Source of the DNA: Larus michahellis
Lineage: Eukaryota; Chordata; Aves; Charadriiformes; Laridae
DNA: 64,000 nt
Assembly (NCBI RefSeq): GCF_964199755.1
Contig: NC_133903.1
Location: 5,535,001-5,599,000 of the forward strand
Direction: 5' to 3'
Shown here piece after piece: positions 57,301 to 64,000 of the stretch. The translations under genes were made by a program, and so were the position numbers. The notes under the pieces were generated by a model, which searched no databases, was not told the DNA's origin, and saw only the letters and a program-made list of their open reading frames with translations. The stretch's first letter is position 1; the number at the start of each line of letters is the position of its first letter.

Positions 57301-59925
57301 GATGTGGCCATTTACAGGGTCAATGTGTTTCAAGGATTTAGAAGAGAAAATACACACTTAAAACACCCACGGAGCTTTTTGCATTGACAGGAATACTAAC
57401 AATTCATTCTGTGCTGGCAAGACTGCTCAGGCAATCACCAGACACTGTCTGAAATCAAATCAGCATCGCAACAGAAGTTTCCTCAGGTTTCTGGGAGCTG
57501 GTGGCCACATCTGACGTGTTGCAGCAAGGCAGGGTCTGGCAGGAGCTGGCAGCGGGGTGTCTGGCAGCCAGTCTCCGAGCATTGGGCTCACCTTGTGTCA
57601 AGCAGCGAGGGCAGCGGGCGAGAGCAGCAGTGCGTACGTGCAACCTGTCCTGGCACTTCCCATTAACCACAGAGAAGACAAAATAGAGAGAAACCCTCTG
57701 CAGACCCACACAGAAGGGCTACAACTGGGGAAAGGGCCAGCAAGTGGGGAAAAGAGGCAGCTTGATCCCCAAGTTATCTCCATCCTTACACCGATTTTCC
57801 CCTTCCGCTTGAAGCCATGCCATTTTCTGCACAGCACAGAGCTTAGAGGGAGCAGCAAGCTAAGGAGCAGCGACAAGGTGCTGGGGGTGGCAGGACAGCC
57901 TTGCCTGGGCCCAGCTACATACGGAGGGATCCTGGAAGAGGATGCAGGCAGGGCAGGACAGAGGAGAGGATGAGCAGGGACAGCACAGAGTGACATCTGA
58001 CCTGGGATGGCCTGGAAATCCTGCACCAAACACTTCCCTCGGAAGATTAATGCGGCTGCTCTCAAAGACCATCAGCGCTGCAATCGGGCCATTTGGTAAA
58101 AGGTTTTATGTGTCACAACCTACCAAAGCATGATGTACCCTAGAGAGTATGTTATGAGCCAAAATAACTACGCTCAGATAAAAGCTTCTATCGCTTTCAT
58201 ATCAGCCGTTTATAGCACGGCTTCTTGGTCTAGAACAACTTCTGAGAGAGCTCGACACACATCAGCACCCCGAGAAGCTCAGACGTGCCAAGTCAGAACA
58301 AAGTGGCTGGTTGCCTAAAACAACGAGCACCCCGAGGAAGAGGGGCTGGAGCGCTGCTGCCTGCATGGGCGTTCATCTGATAAAAGTTCCCTTCTGTCAG
58401 GACTGGAGATTCTCCCTCCCTGCCACCCAGCGTTCAGCTCTCTCTTTGATCCTGCCATCTCGCGCCACTGGCTTCCTACCAAGGAACATGCTGGGGGATG
58501 CAGCCATGGCTGGAGCTGCCTGCTCCAGCTCCGCTTGTCAGCCCAGCAAGGCAGGCACACATGCTGGAATCCCTTCTGGCGGCTCCAGGAAGAGCAGCAC
58601 TCTCGGCCGTGCCTCTGGCAAGCAAGGGAATATGCTTGTTTGCACAGACAGGAGGGAGACTGCAGCCCTGTAGGAGCCGGGAGGCAATAAAGGGGCAGAG
58701 GTTATCAAAGGACACCCTAAAAATTACAAACAGCACGGCCACAATCATCCAACACTTTTTCAGGCCCAAACCTAGAAGGAAATGAGGAGTTTCACCTCCA
58801 GCGCAGGCAGGAATGGCTAATCCCTCCACAGCAACCATCTCCCTCAGCATTTTTGTACAAGCCTCTGTGAGGTTTGCCTCTTTTTCTCATACCTACCACC
58901 AAGAACCAGCATGTCTATCCTACCAGGCATGGCAGGGAATCCGGGAACCTCAGTTGACACCCAGTCCATGAGCAAGTCCCATCCATCTGCATGGATGTCA
59001 TCTACAACTGCTGAGACAAACGCAGAGCTCTACAGTCACTGAAGGAGGAATCTAAGGTAAGGAAAAAATAACCTAGCTATTTTAAAAGGCAAACCCACTA
59101 GAAAAAATCCTCATGTGAGAATGCTCTCCCAAAGAGCAAAATGCTTCATGCGCTAACGTTATGGCATCCATTTAGCTCAGCGTTTTTCATTCTTGTCAAC
59201 TGCCAGAGCTACTGGACATGGCCAACAGACTGCTTTCAAATTAGAGCAAGCCCAGATAAAACACAAGGAAAAAATACCCTGTGAGATTTAGAATATGAAA
59301 TGCCGCACAAAGTGGGGAAAAGCGACCACCATATGGTACCGGGAGATGTGTGAGTGGGAGAGTAAAGGATTTTAACTTGTGAAGCACACGTTGAAAGGGG
59401 AACAGTTGTTCCTTGCTGTCGAATCCAACACGAAAGCCAATACATTAACATTTTATCTAAAAATAAAGACACACTCCTCCTGAACATTCCAGCTCAGTCA
59501 ATTACATGCTGATCGACAGAGCAGTCTACTTGGCAGGACCTGCCTACAGAAGAGGATGATCCCTACAAAAATTGAAGGGCAAGGCTGCTCTCTCCCCTCC
59601 GGGCTTTTGTTTCAACACAGTGTGACGTACTCATGCATTCTAAAGGGGTTTTCAGCATCAAGAGCTGGTTTTGTGCAGCTGGGATAGGAAGGAGGGGATT
59701 AAGCGAGTGCTGGAGAATTGTGGTCTGGCAGGAATAGTGTTGGACTTAAATAGAAAGAGTCAGCTTGTGGGGGTGGATTGTTTCGGGAGGGGGGGAAGAA
59801 GAAGCAATCTATGAAATGGGGGGGAAGGGGGTCGTTGTTAGCCAAGTACTGCGAGAGGACGAAGTGGCCGTACAGCGACATTCGCCTGCAGAACACGGGG
59901 GTGGGAGGGCGGCTAAGAGCAATCT
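54370..59925 (-). other. TOM1L2: TOM1L2 3' untranslated region (inferred)
   Basis: From the TGA at 59926-59928 to the AATAAA near 54388, about 5.5 kb lacks a good ORF, is clearly lower in GC than the SREBF1 side, and shows no other strong poly(A) signal on the - strand. The long single-exon 3' UTR is an inference, and an earlier cleavage site cannot be excluded. Confidence 0.55.
54388..54393 (-). terminator. Candidate TOM1L2 polyadenylation signal AATAAA
   Basis: AATAAA on the - strand, followed by a TG-rich stretch (actagtgtgacc). It marks the change from AT-richer to GC-rich sequence. Confidence 0.6.
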
Positions 59926-62900
59926 TCACAGTGCAAAGAGGGCATCCTCCGAGCGCTCTTGCTTTTTCCTGCTGGAAGGATTTGTCGGAGGGGTGGGGGC
60001 TTCCAGGGGAGGGGATGGCAGATTGGGAACCATCTCCGCCGCTTTGGCTCGCTCTTCTAAAAATTTGTCAAACTCTGCAATGCAAAAAAACAAGGAAGAC
60101 AGGTAAGAACTGGGGCTGTACGTTTAGCCCCGGGGACAGAGGTTAGCAGGGGTTGAAATTCCAGCGCCTGGTGTCCCGTCGGGCTGTGTTCGCAGGCACA
60201 TGTACTTGTACAGCCCGAGTTCCTCAGGAAAGGGTACAGATGTCCTTTGAGACACCCTAGCTCAGGCAGCAGAGGGAATCAAACCCACGCTACGCCATCG
60301 GCTGCGACAGAAGCAGGGAAACATCATTCCGAAGGGCTGAGCAGCTTGGGGACACATTCCTGCTGGCACAAACACAGTGCACAGCCAAGAAGATGGCAGG
60401 AAAGCACTTACAGCTGGGAAGGCTCCTCACACCATAAATACTACCTTTTTGCTCTAAAATGCTCTCTTCCCGCCTTTCCGAGCGCAGAAGCATTTGCTGG
60501 GGAACATCAGGCTGGGAGAAGTCAGCATCTCAGCAGGGATCAAAGCAGATAATTCAGTCTGCGCACTAACCTGAGAACGGCTCATAGCCACAGGCATCTC
60601 TGCTTACCTTCACTGGTCACTCCTTCTTCCAGTTCGTCTCCTTTCTGCAATTGGAACAAAAAGGCGGGTGAACACACAGGCAGCGCTTCACCTTCACTAT
60701 TATCCTCTACACACGTTTAATGCAACTGGACAGTTGCCACCACTTGCTTCCACACGTTAACTATTTGAGCAGGGCGACCTGGGGAAATGGTACGGCTGCC
60801 ACGTCGGGAGGCCAGTGGTGACTGACATTTCACCGCGCTGCAGAGCAAGAGGACGAGCACTAGAGATGCCTCTGAAGATTGCTGGTGGATACCTAAACTT
60901 TCCCCGTTGGACCTGAATGGCAGCCCAGCGCTGTTTCCACTTCAGACAGTAGGCCTAGTCAAAAACTGAGCTGTGTAAGTCACACAAACACTGTACAAGA
61001 TGCCACCTTTTGTCACACAGTCCTTTAAAAAGTCAGGACTGCGGTTTGCATTGTGTCTTCAAATAAAATGCACTTTTAGCTGACAAAGGACATATGTCGC
61101 AAAATAGTCTGGGGCCAGCGTTCCTCCTGTGGGAGTTCATTTTAGACTTCATACAAAAATATAGCAGCTTTCCTGGCGTCCACGCTGTACAAAGACAAGA
61201 CAGGGTGGGCTGGATGAAGGATACTGATGGGCAGTTAGCATCCATCCATGACATACGAAGGCTGGGATGCCAGAGGGTCAGTGCATTTCTACCAGCTGTG
61301 TGCATTTCAACAATCGAATTTCCAACAGTGCTTTAATAAGGAAATTAAAAGTCCACGGATGTGGCATCCTTGTCAATCTATCAGGATGTTAAAAATGGAC
61401 AAAAATACTACTTGAAAACCTCATGTTGAACCTCCTTTGAAAAAGAAAAGTGTTTGTCCATACCCTGGCTTCTTTACCAGGAGAGCGGGAACACGCCGAT
61501 TGGCCTCACAAAGGTTTTTAATGCCTAAGAATTAATGCCACCTAGCACCTGCTAGCTTTCTACTTCACATGCAGAGGCACTGTTTGTTCCAATGTACCCC
61601 AAAAAGGGTAAGGGAATAAATAACAATTAGCTAAGCTAATCTGTAACTTCCTCAGCTGGGAAGCAGAGAACTGAAATGAAGCATTAACAGAACAAGGAGG
61701 GGGGGAACTCAGAGTGAAAAACAAAAATCCATCCCAAACTGTCTCAGAGGGCATCTCTCTGCTGCACGCACATACGGTCAGGATGGGGACCCAGGTACCC
61801 GGGAGAAGGGAAGCCCCAACAGTCACAGTCACAGCGCGTGTGATCCCCAGGCTTGTTCGGGCATTTACAGGGCACTTCTCGGCTTTGCTCTCTTTGAGCA
61901 AGACTATCTAGGGGATGAAAGATGTACAGAGCTACCTCCATATCTCTCCGTAACATCTTCTCTCCTGCTAAATTAATCTAAATGGCAAAGAGAAAAGTTT
62001 ATTGCTTAAGCAGAGTGGACGTGCTACATTTACTATATTTCTTTAACAAAATGGGGCTAGTTTGTAATTAAATTTGAAAATAACTGCCTGTACCAAGGCC
62101 TGAAAAAACTATCTGCAGCTGAAAACCAGTGACATTTCAAAGACAGCCAGTCAGTCTGCCAAACTCCAACACCGAAACCCAGAATCTGTTTAAGTGCTTC
62201 TTGGGCTTTGGAGAGCAGGAGCATTTTCTCCCTTTGAGTGCAGTCAGCTCCTCCGGTGCCGGAGCGGACATGCCAGAGCGTGCCTGCAGCACTGCTGCCA
62301 GAGCCAGGCAGCGGAGCCTGAACCCCGCAGCTCCCAGCTAGGAGCCGAGCAGGCAATAGCCAAGGGCTGGGGGAGACCTTAAGGAGTAGGGAGTTATCTA
62401 GGGACAAAATCTGAAGTCATAAGAAGTAATGGAAGGAGACGATCCTTAGGGATACGGTGACCACAGGGAACCAGTTCAGTTCACTGAAACCATGTTTAAA
62501 AGAACAGTCTGAAACGCAACCCACCACCCGTCCCCAAAATGCACTTGGTTAATTTGAGTCAGACGCTTACATTAAAAAAAGAGACTGGAATAAATGCGTA
62601 CTAGCTGTACCACAGCTTAAACCCAAGGTGTATTGGTACAGCAAAACAAACTTCAGAGTGAAGGAAAAGCTACTTTTAGTTCTGTCTTTTGTTTGTTTGT
62701 TTAATAATTATCAGACAATAATCATTTAGGAGAAACTGAGTTATAAACATTGAAGAGAGACGTTGTAAATTTTTATTATTGCTCTTATGAAACGTGTCAA
62801 GATTGCTTGCCATTTTAACAATGGCAACTTGATTTGCAAGGAGTCTAAGCCCCGATCCAGCATCTCTTAAAAGCATGCCTCAGCCTCAGCGTGTACTTGG

Positions 62901-63335
62901 ATCCTGTCAAAGCTAATGCAGCTTTAAACAGGTGCTTTAAGCCCAGTGGAGAACACAGGTAAACTTCAGCACGTGTTTAAATGCTTCCCTGTACGGGGAC
63001 CAGAAACACACGATTTCTGGAATGCATGCTATTCCGTGCTGTAAACATGGAGAAGGGAAAATAAAACAACTCAGAAAAAACTGTTTTGATTGAATTGCTG
63101 AACACGACCCTATCTCCTCCTGCTTAGGTAGTTCCTTCCAAGGGAAATAAGCCACAATATTTGGAAGTTTCACTGCCTCCCGTTACGAGAAGTACCAGTA
63201 ACTCAGGAATGCATTGAAAGTTACCCGTACAAGTGCTATTGCCCATGTGAAAAATGAAAATATAAAGAGTCTCACCAAGTCGGTACTGAGCCACTCCTCA
63301 ATGTCATCCATGACAGAGGACTGTGCAACAGGGAT
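59926..63335 (-). CDS. TOM1L2: TOM1L2, target of myb1-like 2, last three coding exons (gene continues beyond the right edge)
   Basis: The exons are 63335-63276, 60644-60608 and 60074-59926, in phase, encoding the last 81 residues. They read [20 protein letters not shown], then [12 protein letters not shown] and [20 protein letters not shown], ending RSEDALFAL and TGA. This matches the C-terminus of vertebrate TOM1L2, a VHS-GAT endosomal adaptor that binds ubiquitin, Tollip, clathrin and myosin VI. The IExWL element within DDIEEWL is the core of the TOM1-family myosin VI-binding motif. The VHS and GAT domains are not in the window. Confidence 0.95.
60075..60607 (-). other. TOM1L2 last intron
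   Basis: About 0.5 kb between GTAAGC and a TTGCATTGCAG acceptor. Nothing else is seen. Confidence 0.8.
60645..63275 (-). other. TOM1L2 intron
   Basis: 2.6 kb of AT-richer intron. Short ORFs only. I recognise no repeat or RNA gene. Confidence 0.75.
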
Positions 63336-64000
63336 CTAGGGAGTGCAGCAAGAGAACAGCAAGGCAGGCAAAACCCAAAACACATCCACAATCATGGCCA
63401 CAGAGCGATGGAAAACGCCAGAAATAAAGATTAAAAAACAAAACAAAAACAAAGATGTAAGATGTGCTGGAAAAAAAAAAAAAGGCAACAAAATATAAAT
63501 GGCATTTCAAATAAAGAAACACTTGGAAAGGAAATTATGAACAACAAGGCTAAAAAAAACCAAGAGAAAGATTATGGGGAATGACGTGACTGGATGCCAG
63601 TGTAAGACGGGTAACTTCTCGACCACATATTAAAACCATCAAGATGCACTGATGATTCTAATCTTGATCGTGAAAAGCTTTTAAGGGTAGAATACTGGAT
63701 ATATCGGTTAGGTTTTGAAATGTTAAATTTACACCTTTTGTTTTTTAAAATGGGTATTAGCCACAGTGAAGGGTTAGCAAAAAGAGGGGCTCAAAGTCTT
63801 CAGGCAACACGCCTATGAAAACAACGTGATTTTCTCCGCGAGTGGAGGCAGTCAGAGCCCTGGGTACACAGTCATGTTTCCTTCCAGATCCTCCTTCCCA
63901 CCACACCACCCAGCCTTGGCAAGCCTCGGCACACCGGTTTAAAGCAAAACACAGTCCCAGCTCCTTTTCCCCAGTCCTCTGCCAAAGGTGTCCCTCTCGC
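63336..64000 (-). other. TOM1L2 intron running off the window
   Basis: AT-rich with A-runs near 63470. I find no further TOM1L2 exon before the edge. Confidence 0.7.

Overview
The window is vertebrate nuclear DNA, almost certainly avian. It carries CR1 retroposon 3' ends of the bird type, compact GC-rich introns, many GC-rich minisatellites, and the gene order RAI1 > < SREBF1 < TOM1L2, which is the order of human 17p11.2. I cannot name the species from sequence alone.

Layout. Positions 1-30111 hold no protein-coding exon that I can support. This is GC-rich sequence upstream of, and probably within, the 5' non-coding introns of RAI1. It contains scattered AT-richer blocks that look like conserved non-coding elements, two nested CR1 tails, poly-T/polypyrimidine tracts and three long minisatellites. 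RAI1 follows on the + strand, with CDS 30128-37873 in four exons, 1926 codons and a C-terminal extended PHD finger. Its 3' UTR runs to a poly(A) signal at 39848. SREBF1 is convergent on the - strand, with CDS 50049 down to 41249 in nineteen exons and 1123 residues, and its poly(A) signal is at 40365-40370. After about 4 kb without recognisable genes, the last three coding exons of TOM1L2 (- strand, 63335 down to 59926) appear, with a 3' UTR of about 5.5 kb. The rest of TOM1L2 lies beyond the right edge.

Main points of interest. (1) Intron 16 of SREBF1 holds a miR-33 hairpin. Its 5p arm is base-for-base miR-33a-5p, while its 3p arm and position correspond to mammalian miR-33b. (2) Intron 1 of SREBF1 holds what looks like an SREBP-1c promoter: an SRE, a CCAAT box and two DR4 LXR elements. 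Just downstream is an ATG in excellent context, followed by six codons plus one base before a GT. This is the same length and phase as the mammalian 1c first exon. (3) The RAI1 polyglutamine tract sits about 100 codons upstream of the mammalian tract, whose place is taken by a Pro/Gln repeat.

How the genes relate. SREBF1 encodes the membrane-bound transcription factor for lipid synthesis. Its intronic miR-33 would be co-transcribed and act on sterol export and fatty-acid oxidation genes. RAI1 is a dosage-sensitive chromatin regulator. TOM1L2 is an endosomal adaptor. RAI1 and SREBF1 end tail to tail less than 0.5 kb apart.
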